Of a stretch of DNA of 64,000 nucleotides, positions 25,546-36,795 are shown piece after piece (within the stretch, counting starts at the first letter, position 1; each line of letters opens with the position of its first letter). Origin of the DNA: Heterobilharzia americana (Eukaryota > Platyhelminthes > Trematoda > Strigeidida > Schistosomatidae); NCBI GenBank assembly GCA_944470555.2, contig OX104130.1, forward strand, positions 59,057,491 through 59,121,490. Reading direction: 5' to 3'. Below the pieces are notes generated by a model. It saw only the letters and a list, made by a program, of their open reading frames with translations. It was not told the origin of the DNA and did no database searches. Made by a program: the position numbers and the translations under genes.

Positions 25546-26796
25546 TCAGCATTTTTTTCGAAATTTTCTTCTACTGTTAGTTAGTCTGTACTCTTTTCAG
25601 TATATATTACTTTGTGCTTTCATTAATAATATCTAGTCAATGTTTCACAAGTTAGTAAACTGTCTTTGAACTTTTGTTGACATTGTCTAGTTTATAAGAA
25701 GCTGAAGAGAACCCCTGAAACAAGAATGAGTTGGTATTATTCTTTTGAAATTGTCATTCTCATTTGATACTCATGAAAATATTTATACACTTGGTGAAAG
25801 CTTTCTGTACTACTTACCAGGCGTCTTTTGTGGTTAATCCCTATAAATTTCTGCTGCTGATCATACTTTCCACCAGTTATTGTCTCATATTCAGGTTCTT
25901 TTGAAAGTAACTGATAAATATAATTCACAAAGTTTATCGACAATGTTCAACAAAATCTTTGTATATTAACACAAGCCTTTAACTAATTTTGATAAAGTTT
26001 AACACGAAAATGAACCGTTTGGTGTTTAGTTTAAAACGTCTTGATCTAGGCCTACTTAAATCTACCTTAATCCAACTTGTTATATAAAGATTTCTAAGCT
26101 AAACTCAGAAAATCATCCACATAGTTTCATCGTTAAATCTCTGCCAAAAACCTTGTAAATACAAATGTGTCATTAACTGAGCAGTTGATTACATTTGTTT
26201 GAAATAAATTCTTCCTTGATTTCATTGATACATTTTTTTATGCAACTAAAGTATTAGTGATATATGAACAAACATTTAGTTAGAAGAATACAATATCTGT
26301 AAAACTTTCTGCTTCAGGCAAGACCTCATCGTTCAAATTTATTTGATTCTCCGCTCTTGAAATAACCATAGTATTATGACTTTATTGGGCGAGAAAAAAA
26401 GCATAGGAGTATATTCGTTGGTAGAAATTTTAATGGCTTTCTGCTAGCTTACTAATTAGTATGGTTTAAATATTTGTTATTTAAAGGTTAAACTGTAACC
26501 AATTTATTTTTTATTTTATTATTTATTTATTTATTATTTATTTTATTTATTATTTGCTCAAGTGGTCGTCTCACTTCAAAAATGATATCCCTTTGTTTGA
26601 GCCGCTAGACTTGTAAGTTCTCTCTCTTCAAACAAAACTCTCAGATGACTAAGTAAAAATCTCACCTATTGCAATTCAGTTATCTAATATTATCCATTGT
26701 GTATGTGAACAAAAATTGGATTATTTTCCAAAATTAACTTTTCTTTCAGAAGCTTTTCAACGACAAAATTAAAATTTTGTAATCTATAAGTTGTTA
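25546..26796. other. AT-rich DNA, no gene recognised
   Basis: Only a TTTA/TTAT-rich simple tract at 26507-26553 stands out. Confidence 0.55.
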
Positions 26797-27144
26797 CTGG
26801 ATGATGATTGAAGGTGAGATGAAAATCTGGACCGCGGCCGAATTTGAACCGGCGACCTCCGTGTTACCGGCCTGGTGCTCTACTAACTGAGCTACGAGGT
26901 TCAACTGCTGACCAAAATTTTATTTCATTCCAATCACCAATGGTTTTGGCCGACTGGTGATTGAAGTGACATAAAATTCTGGTCAGCAGTTGAACCTCAT
27001 AGCTCAGTTATTAGAGCACCGGGCCAGTAATGCGGTGGTAGCTGGTTTGAACCCAGCCATTGTCCATATTCCCATCTCAGCTTCAATCATCACCCAGTAT
27101 TAGTACTAGTCTACCAAACTACGGCTGTCTGAGATAGTCAAATG
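26797..27144. mobile_element. Palindromic element with a tRNA-like unit in each arm
   Basis: Left arm 26798-26935 and right arm 26958-27105 are inverted complements at roughly 84% identity, meeting around ccaatggttttggccgactgg. Each arm holds its own tRNA-like unit. Minus strand: A box is the reverse complement of 26877-26894 (TAGCTCAGTTAGTAGAGC), B box near 26841-26850. Plus strand: A box TAGCTCAGTTATTAGAGC at 27000-27017, B box GGTTTGAACCCAGCC at 27043-27057. The right end reads gtctgagatagtcaaatg. The A boxes are close to the tRNA consensus. No acceptor stem is visible, so these are tRNA-derived repeats, not tRNA genes. Confidence 0.8.
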
Positions 27145-28648
27145 AAAATCTATAATTTGATAAGTTCCATGAAGTCAACATCATGAAGTGTCTAGCTGAT
27201 TACCTTGTAATTATAGCAGCATGTTTTCATGGTCATTTTCGCTTTTGATGACTTTTCTGATTGTGGGAAGTAAATCACAAAATATATGTGTCAGTTTATG
27301 AAAGAAGAAATTCTCTTGCTTACAAGTTGTCTACTAACTACTAATAAGTGGATGTAATTAAAGAAATCTTCATTCCTTCAAGTATCTTCTGTTTTGATTT
27401 TGTATAAAATACACTGCCATTCAAAATAATCTCATAAATCGTTTAAAAATAATTTTTTTGGCCGTATTTACTCACGTTTCAAATGTTAAGTGAAAATTTC
27501 GTAAATCGTCTGAATTTAGTAATACATCTTGACTTTATTATTTCTTATTTACTTTCTGCCACCTCAAATTGATTTAAGTTTATCCACATAGTTCAACATG
27601 AACTTTGCTGTTATTCTTCATTTCTTTTAGTGTTTGGTACATTTTTGTGGCTGTATCAAAGTGGAATAAAGGTCATCTACTGTTTACGGTCTTTTATCTG
27701 TAAGCCCTAAAGAAAATTTATACTGTACTTTTAAAATACTTCACATTAGCTAAATTAAGATTAATTTTCTTTCCTTAGGTATGCATTTCAATGTGATAGG
27801 AAATAAAAATTTGAATGGAAAGTAGTTGCTTAATAATCCTCTAGACAGTGGGAACAGTAAGGATAGTAAAGACTTTGACAGTAAGATATTTATTGGTAGA
27901 TGTGTAATGTTAAGAATGAGCCTCCACTCGGTACAGATAAAGAAGGTAAAGAAAGAAAGAAGGACTTTAATGAAGGTGTAATAGTAAACTAACTAACTTT
28001 AATAAAATCGAAAACTGTGTAAGTATTAAGACCATGCTAAGACAAGAGATTTAACTTACTTCTTCTGCACGTAGATATCAGGCTTAAGATGGTGAATTCC
28101 CAGTGCTTCCCCTGTGCACAAGTGTAGAAAGCGTACCTCTTTTGAACTATTCTGTTTGATGCTGCAAATGATGCTGTAGGCAGACTCTGATGAAGCTGTG
28201 ACCAGAGTTGATCAAATCTTCAAGAATTGAACTATTAATTCACATTTTCCTTTTGACAACCATGCAGGATGGTGCCCAGAAATACCTTTGGAAAGTGCGC
28301 GCTTTGTGCGACCTATATAAGTATCTCAACTGGAGTAAGTACATTTTTAGACATATAATGAGGTGGCCAAAAGGAGCAACTTTTTATCGACACACTCTGG
28401 AACCTTTCACTGGCTACAGTAGCTGACCTGTAGCTTTCTGTAAAGAGGATAATGTCCTTTCAAGCTGTCTGGAGGCCCGATTCTTCAGGATCTCTACTGC
28501 GCATCACTTTTAAAATAAACCTTCATGAACAAATTCTTGTGTAAAGCTGTAAGTACTTGTTCCGTGTTCTATTTTGATTTCAAGTTTTCTCAATAAATAT
28601 GTATGGGTATCCATTGCGTATGACACTTTTCCTTATTTTATCTAATTC
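27145..28648. other. No gene recognised
   Basis: AT-rich DNA with one 72-codon open frame (28208-28426) that I cannot relate to anything. Confidence 0.5.
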
Positions 28649-28660
28649 ATCATCGATAGT

Positions 28661-29686
28661 CAAGTAATTCACAATGGGAAGCTTAGTGATGCCATTGAAG
28701 TGAAGTGAAGACAGGAGTGAAACAAGGTTGTCTACTATCCCCCATGATATTCCTGATTGTGGTGGACTGGATCATGCAGCAAACAGTGGGCAGCGAGAAG
28801 AGGGGGATACACTGGACGGCGGAAAAGAACCTAGAAGACTTGGATTTCGCCAACGATGACTTGTGTCTGATGTCACACAAACTTGAAGATCTACAGGCAA
28901 AAACTAACAAGTTGACAGAAGAGGCAGCGAAGACGGGACTTCAAGTGAATATAGAGAAGACAGAGGTGATGAAGATACCCAACCAACAACAACAACAAAC
29001 TCCAGTCACCATCAACGGGAGAAACTTAAAGGAAGTAACCTCCTTCACCTATCTAGGAAGCACTGTTTCAACTACAGGAGCCACAGGCACAGACGAGGAT
29101 GTCAATGTCAGAATCGGAAAAGCAAGACAGGCGTTCATCAGCCTGAAACCAGTGTGGAGATCTACTGCACTGCAGTCAGCATGTGGAACAAGATCTGGAT
29201 TTTCAACACCAACGTCAAATCAGTGCTTCTGTATGGCTCAGAGACTTGGCGCTTCACGAAAGGCATTTCCAATAAACTACAGACATTCATCAACAACTGC
29301 TTACGCTGGCTCGCTACTGAAGATCAGATGGATTACCAGTAAGAATAAGCAACAAGGTGCTCTGGGAACGAACCAACCAAGAACCTATCACGCAACAAAT
29401 ATGCAGAAGGAAGTGGAGATGGATTGGATTGGGGATACACTGAGAAGGCCGACTGGGGACATCACGCGTCAGGCCAGTCACTCGGGTGGGATCCCCATGG
29501 GAATTGACGAGTTGGGTGTCCCAGGCAAGGGTGACATGAAGGAGATCGTGCGAGGAGGAAATGAGAGGTTGTGGGCTGTCGTGGAACCAGGTTCAAAAGA
29601 TCTCAGAGAACGGAGGTCACTGGAGACGTGCTACTGAAGCCCTATGTTCCACTAGGAACCCAAGGGACTAATAATAATAAATAATA
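28661..29686 (+). mobile_element. 5'-truncated RTE-type LINE, copy 1
   Basis: The insertion is bounded by a 12-bp target-site duplication, atcatcgatagt at 28649-28660 and 29687-29698, and ends in a TAATAATAAT tail. It contains only the 3' part of the RT. The open frame 28705-29637 begins GVKQGCLLSPMIFLIVVDWI, then FANDDLCLMSH, LQVNIEKTEVMK, VTSFTYLGSTVS. After WRSTAL the thumb (VKSVLLYGSETW) is in another frame because of a small insertion. The YADD-type box is FANDD: an extra AAC codon at 28852-28854 separates FA from DD, while the copy at 55.9 kb reads FADD. Non-functional. Confidence 0.9.
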
Positions 29687-29698
29687 ATCATCGATAGT

Positions 29699-30265
29699 AT
29701 TACTTGTGCGGATTATTCTGATTTGTGATGACAAATGTATGAATCAGATATTTTTTTCAAACTCCTCGCCTTTCTGATTGATCCTTTTTTCTAAAACATT
29801 ACAACGCGATGCCTTCCCAGTCTTGATTTCAGTTTTTAGCACTACCTTTAATGATGCAAATACACCACATTTTTCAATAATAAACTATTATGTTTCTGAT
29901 ATATTTAAATACGATTGTAAAACTTTCGAAAACCATATTGTTGAGAAATAAAATTAAGAATTAAGGTGGTCTTAGGAAATAATTAGACCTTTCTGTTGAT
30001 AACATCTCTGTATCTCTTGTTTTAGATTGATATCTCATTGAGATTTTACCTGTTTAAGGGAGACAAGTCAATGGGAATAAAAGTCATGACTTACCAGTCG
30101 ACCGAGCCTTTTTGAGGGATATTTTCATTTAAACACTAAAGAAGGTTACAGCGAAGATAATTATTTTTTTGATGACTCATTTTCATATTTGCACAGAAAT
30201 AACCTCAGCACTCATTCTATCGTAACTGGGTATGAAGAGAGGAAGAATAAAAGCTATCAAATATA
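29699..30265. other. No gene recognised
   Basis: AT-rich DNA, nothing supported. Confidence 0.5.
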
Positions 30266-30274
30266 TCTGAATAA

Positions 30275-30450
30275 AACCAGAGTTCGACCCATAACGGGGT
30301 CACGGTTACGCATTGCTGAAGAGTTCCATACCAGGATGAAACAGCTGTCCAATGAGACCAGCTTTCCAATGTTTTCCCAACTGATATCATTCTATGATGA
30401 ACACCATCCTTGAATCGATAAATCCCTACAAGCCCCAAAACTGAATTAAT
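30275..30450 (+). mobile_element. tRNA-like element, 3' half only
   Basis: Begins inside the B box (agagttcgaccc at 30279-30290) and continues with the 3' body common to the family (gctgaagagttccatacc...gaaacagctgtccaatg...tatgatgaacacc). The A box and 5' arm are absent. Confidence 0.65.
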
Positions 30451-30465
30451 CTAGTGCTAATTCGT

Positions 30466-30815
30466 AACTAGCTTCAAGAGGTGATTCCCGAAGTTTCAAT
30501 GCAAAATTGTGACCAGTGGAGTCAACCAAGTCGAACATGAGGACAATTACTCAGCGACGGCATTGGATAGAGGTCACGCTGCATCGTGAAATAACAGAAA
30601 TGGGACCAGTGGATTAAGACTCAATGGGTCAGTGGTAACGTTCTGGTTGTGGAACCTAGGGATCCAAGGTCTGATCCCTGGAGGGGTCATGGGTGCGCAC
30701 TGCTGGACAGTCCCATACTTGAACTAAACAGCAGTCCGGTACTCTCAGGTTTCCAATATTTCCCCTTCTGATGTCAGTCCATGACGAATACCAACCGAAA
30801 AACGGTGTTAATAAA
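30466..30815 (+). mobile_element. tRNA-like element, copy related to 11 kb
   Basis: The 5' part (caagaggtgattcccgaag...gtcaaccaagtcgaacatg) corresponds to the right arm of the 11-kb hairpin, but the left arm is missing. The core has an A box near 30625 (tgggtcagtggtaacgttc) and a weak B box near 30668 (ggtctgatccc). The 3' body follows to ccatgacgaataccaacc. Confidence 0.65.
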
Positions 30816-32448
30816 TAGAGCTACTTCTTTCATTTTAAAAAGCAATTTATCGTCGATATTTCAAAGGAAATTTTGAGTCAATAAATATGTTTATGATACT
30901 GTATTAGACAATTTAATTAAGAGTTAAATTCTACAAACTGGTGTTCCAACCTTTTCTAGGAGTTTTAAACTCGTTATATGTTAGTCAGCTAAATCAGCTG
31001 AACTGGCATGCACAAACGTCTAACAAATCATATGTATTACTAATGTCATTACTGAGTTAGGTTAAGCAAATTATAAAACTATCGGAAAAGCTGAAGATGC
31101 TTAGTTAATAAGCCAACCTTTTTCTTATTTTTTTACTAAATCTCTTGATCATGAAAACATAAGTGCAGCTAAGAAATATTATTGCTTCTACAAATGTTAA
31201 ACTAAACACAATGAAACCAGTATGAATTATGTTTTCGAATTTCATTCAATGACATTTTTCTTTATTCGAATCTTTTACAAGCAGCTTAAACCAACATTTC
31301 CTAAAGTTATTTTATGTTTAATGTAACCAATAAAGAAAAAATTTACTGACTAGGTTAGAATGACCTACATATCAGTCCCATGGCTTTTGGAGCTTGTTAT
31401 CGACTTCTCCTCAGTAATAAACAATTTCGGAAAGGGAGTGAAATACTTTGGAAGTATGAATACTGTAAGTCTACCAAACCAATTAGCCATCATTTCATTC
31501 TTAGTGTTTTCTAATTCCAAACAAATGTGGTTCAGGTTAAGCACCACCTTGAAGACAGCCATTCCTAAACACCTCTGAGAATTCATTAGCTAGAACGAAT
31601 CAGTTAATGCATTCTCCTTTGTTTCTTTGTAAGTCTTCTAGGTGACATTAAAACTATTTCTAAATAATTTTCTGTTTTTTAGTAGTCTAAAATATTTAAG
31701 AGAATTTGTGTAACTGAAACCTAAGTGACAAATGTTCTTGTAGTTAGGTTAATCGATTTATCAACAGCACCGCTTCTTAAAATCAAAATTACTAGAAAAA
31801 TATGATAAATTGCTTTGTTTTTGATATACTTTATAGTTCATTGGTTTAAGCATTAGTTTTGTGATAATGTCATATAACTATCTTGAACCAGTAAATCTTG
31901 TGCATATGGTTTGAGTTATTTGATATGAACTATCAAGATTTTAAGAAACGAGAAACACAACTACTTATACATAGAATTCTCACAAAGCTTAAATTTATTC
32001 TGCAAACACCTGAGGAACATAACTGTGCAAGTAATTTACGAGAAGATAACTAGTTCATTACTTACAAGATTTGATTAAAATTCCTAAATCTAGAAGTGAG
32101 TAGTAGTCACGAAGCAGTTCTTTCGGTATCTGGCATGTATTGTTGGTTAATAAAACTACTCCGTCATTTTGAGAAGAGTAACGTTTATATTTACTAGTGA
32201 GATAAACCATATCTCAACGTTTGATACCAACTGCTTATAGCAACACGGAATGGTTATCAAAGACGAAAGACGTGTGAAATAGTAATGATTATGGTAGAAA
32301 AGAGAATTAATTAGGGGTCATTTCTGATTATAGTATTCAGTCATAGATTTCAAATAAAGTTTCGTTTGAATAAACGATATTTCAATTATTACATTGATTG
32401 TTTTTTCTATCGGTTATTTGTTACGACCATAATAGATTTCTTTAAACC
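30816..32448. other. No gene recognised
   Basis: The two overlapping open frames at 31360-31586 on opposite strands have no support. Otherwise AT-rich. Confidence 0.5.
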
Positions 32449-32460
32449 TTTTGTGGAATA

Positions 32461-32667
32461 TGTTAATGATGGATCGCTGCTAGCAGTGGAGTCCAGGATG
32501 CGCATTTCGTCTTAGTTAAGACTCGTCAGCTGGATTTACCTGCTTCCCAGTGAGTGATGTTGTTAGAACGCCGGCAATATCGAGGCATCCGCACAGGAGC
32601 CCATATGCTAATAGAGCCCGATCAATTCGGTCCAATCAACGACGGTATCATATAAAAACAAATATAT
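32461..32667 (-). mobile_element. Sm-alpha element with inverted 5' part and perfect TSD
   Basis: Flanked by ttttgtggaata at 32449-32460 and 32668-32679, a perfect 12-bp duplication. Reading the minus strand, the 3' half (32461-about 32566) is in forward orientation and ends with the hammerhead and ccactgctagc. The 5' half (about 32571-32650, aatatcgaggcatccgcac... to caacgacggtat) is inverted. The middle of the element, with A and B boxes, is missing. Such 5' inversion is the known signature of twin priming during target-primed reverse transcription. Confidence 0.85.
32491..32535 (-). ncRNA. Hammerhead ribozyme, core intact
   Basis: Minus strand: stem I ATCCAG, core CTGACGA, stem II gtcttaactaagac, GAAA, a short stem III (ATGCGCAT) and the closing stem I strand CTGGAC. 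Every invariant core base (CUGANGA and GAAA) is present and the cleavage triplet would be AUC. Stem II has five perfect pairs. Compared with the common Sm-alpha stem (gtcccaaataggac) the fourth pair has changed from C-G to U-A and the fifth from C/A mismatch to U-A. Folding and cleavage are predicted, not shown. Confidence 0.8.
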
Positions 32668-32679
32668 TTTTGTGGAATA

Positions 32680-33510
32680 AGTTACAAGTTACTCCACTAA
32701 AACACGTAGCCGCGTAAGCACATTTCCTTAGATGTAATTAAAGGTAGGAAAAAGGAAAAAGTGTCACAAACTGGTGACATGAAAATGTGAGCTGCTTTTA
32801 TTTCATACATTTCTTATCAATTGTTTACATTATGGAATATTAAAATTACAAGCGAACTTCACCACAATTCTATTTGTCAGTGGTTGAAACGAACAAAAAC
32901 TATTATTGCACAAACTGGCCAACATTTAGTAATCAATAAATTGGATTAGTCCTTTATGCTCAGCAATAACCAAGTTAGAAATGTGGTCAGTAAGTCATGT
33001 AATATGACACAAGAGTACAATGTATCTTAAAGAAAATTATCAAAAGCCCTAAGCCAATGTCTCGAGTTTGTCAGCAAACTGCATATCCGAACAAGAGGAA
33101 AGTGGTTTATTCACGGTCACTCAAACCTCCCTCCATAACGCTGAGGTTTCAGAATTTGTCAATAAGTTATTTATGTCATGACCCACCCTCTGTAAAACTG
33201 AACTATGCCATTATATGCAGTTTAACAACATTTATTTTCTCTAAAAGCAGTATTATATTATCCTTAGAACAGCTTTTGTTTTGGAAGTTCTTTTAACCAT
33301 TCATAAGCCTACTTGAAAGAAGTATGTAGATAGCTACCTTTTAACCGTCATGAAGTTCAGTTTCCAAAGGCTCTTTAGCCATGAGTTTTATGGAGCAAGC
33401 ACATAGTTAGATATATCACCGCTAACCTAAGATCTTCAGGATGCACTTTTAAATCGATCATTTAGTTTAAGGATATGCATCAATTATACTATCACCAATT
33501 TAGAATTTTT
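32680..33510. other. No gene recognised
   Basis: One 79-codon open frame at 33057-33296 without any recognisable feature. Confidence 0.5.
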
Positions 33511-33511
33511 A

Positions 33512-33800
33512 TTTTGACTATACGAGATAGCCGTGGTCTGCCGGACTATTATTGATACTGGGTTATGATTGAAGGTGAAATGAGAATTTGGACCACATCA
33601 GAACTCGAAATTGCGATCACCGGGTTTCCGGTGAAGTGAAATAAAAATCTGGTCAGCAGTCAGGCTTTGCAGCCCAGTTGGTAGAACAGCAAGCTGGTGG
33701 TCTCTGGTTGGAATCCCACTGCTGTCAAGACTTTCATTTCACCTTCAATCACCACCCAATATAAGTATTAGTCGCCCAAACTCACCTCAAATAGTCAAAT
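33512..33800 (+). mobile_element. Inverted-repeat element with tRNA-like unit (family of 26.8 kb)
   Basis: Outer ends are inverted (ttttgactatacgagatag at 33513 onward, and caaatagtcaaatg at 33788-33801). The right arm carries a tRNA-like unit with A box near 33670-33690 (cagcccagttggtagaaca) and B box at 33706-33718 (ggttggaatccca). The left arm has the same outer sequence (actgggttatgattgaagg) but its tRNA-like part is mostly deleted. Confidence 0.7.
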
Positions 33801-35675
33801 GATAGTCAGGATGATGTTCCCTCTCTCTAATTCGGTTAAATTTGAATTCTGATGAGAAATCTCGACTAGGTACCCAGTGTGAATACGATCAAGTGATAGT
33901 AGTGCATCACGAATTCACATGGTAGTCGGCCAAAAACCCTAATGGTTGAACTTTGGGACTTATCTGATGAGTAAAGATGAATTACAATCGATGACGTACA
34001 ATGACTAAGAATTTAGAAATTAGACCATCCACTGAAGGTAATACATTCTGATCTGAAGAAGTAAAGCCTTACGTTGAAAGACTCCAAGTGAAATGCTTCA
34101 CGGTCGATCTCAGTTGTACAACCGAATTCTTCCATGTTACTCCACTCCATTAAATGTGGCTAGCACATTCTCCTATAGATATTTTCTTCACTCATATTAC
34201 ATATATATTCATACATCTGACTTCATATGCAATTCCTATTGGAGCCAATGAACAGTCCCATCAGTTTTTGCTTAGCTTAAATCAGTTAGTAAGCATTTAT
34301 TGAACTGGAATACAGTCTAATGTAGAGTGATCATTAAATCATTGCTCAGCATAGTTGCTTTTTTCTTATTGGCACTTATACACTAAGCTTATTACCCATA
34401 CTCAGTGTAGACTATAAAACACACTTATCTCCTTCTACTTATATTCAGTCTACTAGATTTAGAGAGTTATTCTATTATCTTGATTAACACAGAATTGTTT
34501 CTCATTATTAACCAGCTCACCTTGTAAAATAAGTGGATGTTATCCTCCTCTTTTTTTCTGTCTTTCTCTCTTCAAAACTGCTTCAATTAAGTTAATTGTT
34601 TCATTTACGCAAGATATTAAAAAGGTATGCAGGAATGAGTACAAACTCTGACTGTATGCGTGTTAACTTTTTACAAATTCTCTTACTTTTTCTAGGACTT
34701 CCTCTTCTTTTTCACCATACTAATCTAATATTACCACTGTTTAAATGACCACTTTCTAGATGAGAAAAGAATGTAAAGAAGTGACAGTAATATGAGGAAA
34801 ATAAAAGGAGAACCATTTAGTAAGACATTCAAACTCTTCGGTTACTTAATTACTATTCAGTAGTGTAAAGCATGTATTAGTTTACGGTATTATAACAACT
34901 AATATCATCTTCCTTTTTGATTCCTGAAGCATTATCACTAATTGCTGAAAAAGAAAGAGAGGAAAGCATTTTCGGTCAATGAAGTGCCGCTGCATAATTT
35001 AGGGAAGGTGGATATAACGTTTCTAAGGATATCTACTCACACTTTATTTTCCCAAACAGACAGGTTCTTTTTCGTTTTGAAGATGAATCTCACTTTTGAT
35101 GACGCTACTAAGTATTCACAGTAATAGATAGTTGATAGGTTGTACAAGTATGCTACAATTACTCTAACTTCTTGCTTATTATCTGAAAGATGCATTTTCC
35201 AATCCTATACAATCACTCATTTTGCTCCTCTGATATGTATAGAAAATCAGGAAACCTCGATTCTGATACCTTTCCTGACTTAAGGCATAAATACATGAAT
35301 TAAACACACGAAAATACATATATTTATCTTGATCAGTTGTTCGATCTCAGACAACCCCTATCATTTGATTACCAACTGACTACCTGAACTTCTAGACCCC
35401 AACAAAAGGTAAGTTTTCAACTGTTTATTATGTTATGAAATAAAGTTCGTCAGTTTTGTATATCAAGTAAATATTCCAGAGGGTTTTATGTTACCATTCG
35501 ATGTTACTTCACGGCTGACAAGTGCTAACCTCATCAAAGATATCTGCTTCATGTGAAACTACACTGACCTGAAAGTAATTAAGATCGGCATATTGACAAA
35601 GTGTCTGAAATAATCACCGTGAAACTAAATTTTCAATTCACACTTTACCTTCATTAACACTTACTGCTTTTTTTA
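33801..35675. other. No gene recognised
   Basis: AT-rich DNA. A 60-codon open frame at 34942-35124 has no recognisable motif. Confidence 0.5.
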
Positions 35676-36795
35676 TACAGACTCAAAGCAACTTGCTTAC
35701 ATACAAAAAGAAAGTACTTTAGATGCTGCAACTGTCTTACATCATAATGAACTTTCTAGTCTAGATAAAAGTGCTAAATATGTTCATTGTGCCTTCTTGA
35801 ACCACTCATCAGCCTTCGACTCTGTTTCTGGACCACTGTTATTAAATAAGCATCCTAATCCATTTTCATACTGGGTCACTAGTTGCAAAGTGGCTGTATT
35901 CTTATTTTTCTAAGAGGAAACAGTATACTGTCTATAAACGGAAACGCTCCACTTAATTGCCTACTGAAGCTGGTGTGTTTCAAGGTGCAGTACTTTCTCT
36001 GTTTCTGTTCTTGTTCTTTTTGCATGATTTACCTTATTTTGTTGGAACTAATTCTATTTAGTATGCTGATGATCTGATGGCTTCCGTGACAGTTAACTCT
36101 TATTTAGAACTAAACATTTTCTTGTTTGAAATTGACTAACAGTCTTTCGCAAACTGTCTCAAGGTAAGCCCTTCTAAATGTCAGAATTTTAGCCTCAAGC
36201 GTAAACAAAACTTTTGTGAGCTGCCTAAGTCCCATGACACCTGTGCAGAAAGTATATCGAGTTTTAACTATCTTGGAATGAGTTTTACTTCTGATCTTTG
36301 TTAGTCGTCTCATAGCTTTGGACTTTTACAAAAATCTTTTGTTTAACGTACAACATAAAGAAATTGAGGCTGTTTGGTATAGCTCAACCTCTACTTCTAC
36401 AACTTATTGATCTCTGCATTTTACCCATTCTTCTCTGTTGTGCTCTATTAATCTTTCCTGGTCTACTAAGAAAGGACTGTGGTATATTGCGTAGGGCTTT
36501 GAAAGCTGTCATCAGGGTGAGTGCTGTGCATCTGACCCGAATGATTAGCACTGTAGTTGACAGCCATTTAAATTCTAGCAGGCAATAAGCTACAGTAATT
36601 TTAATTGACATTGAGCATCCACTTTATTCACAGCTCTCACCTTGTTTCTCCTCAAGGAGGAAAAGAAGAAATTACATGAGACTGTACGTACGCACATCCA
36701 AGTATAAGAATTCAACTGTATTTTATCTAGCACGCATAGTATGCGAGGAAAAAAGCGTTAGAACAGAACTCACATATCAACTTCGCAACAGTTAA
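35676..36795 (+). pseudogene. Jockey/CR1-type LINE reverse transcriptase relic
   Basis: Three-frame translation gives, in order, KYVHCAFLNHSSAFDSVSG (RT palm, first Asp), RKQYTVYKRKRST, GVFQGAVLSLFLFLFFLHDL, *YADDLMASVTVN (YADD intact but preceded by a stop), SPSKCQNFSLKRKQN, FNYLGMSFTSDL, RLFGIAQPLLLQLIDLCILP, FPGLLRKDCGILRRALKAV and a C-terminal tail ending TELTYQLRNS* at about 36793. The order and wording fit endonuclease-reverse transcriptases typical of schistosome LINEs. It is 5'-truncated inside the RT and has several frameshifts. I cannot assign a named family with certainty. Confidence 0.8.

Noticed and set aside
26841..27057. Possible pair of functional tRNA genes
   Set aside because: A and B boxes are good but no acceptor stem or clear anticodon arm can be drawn, and the units sit in a repeated palindromic element. 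They are better read as tRNA-derived repeats.
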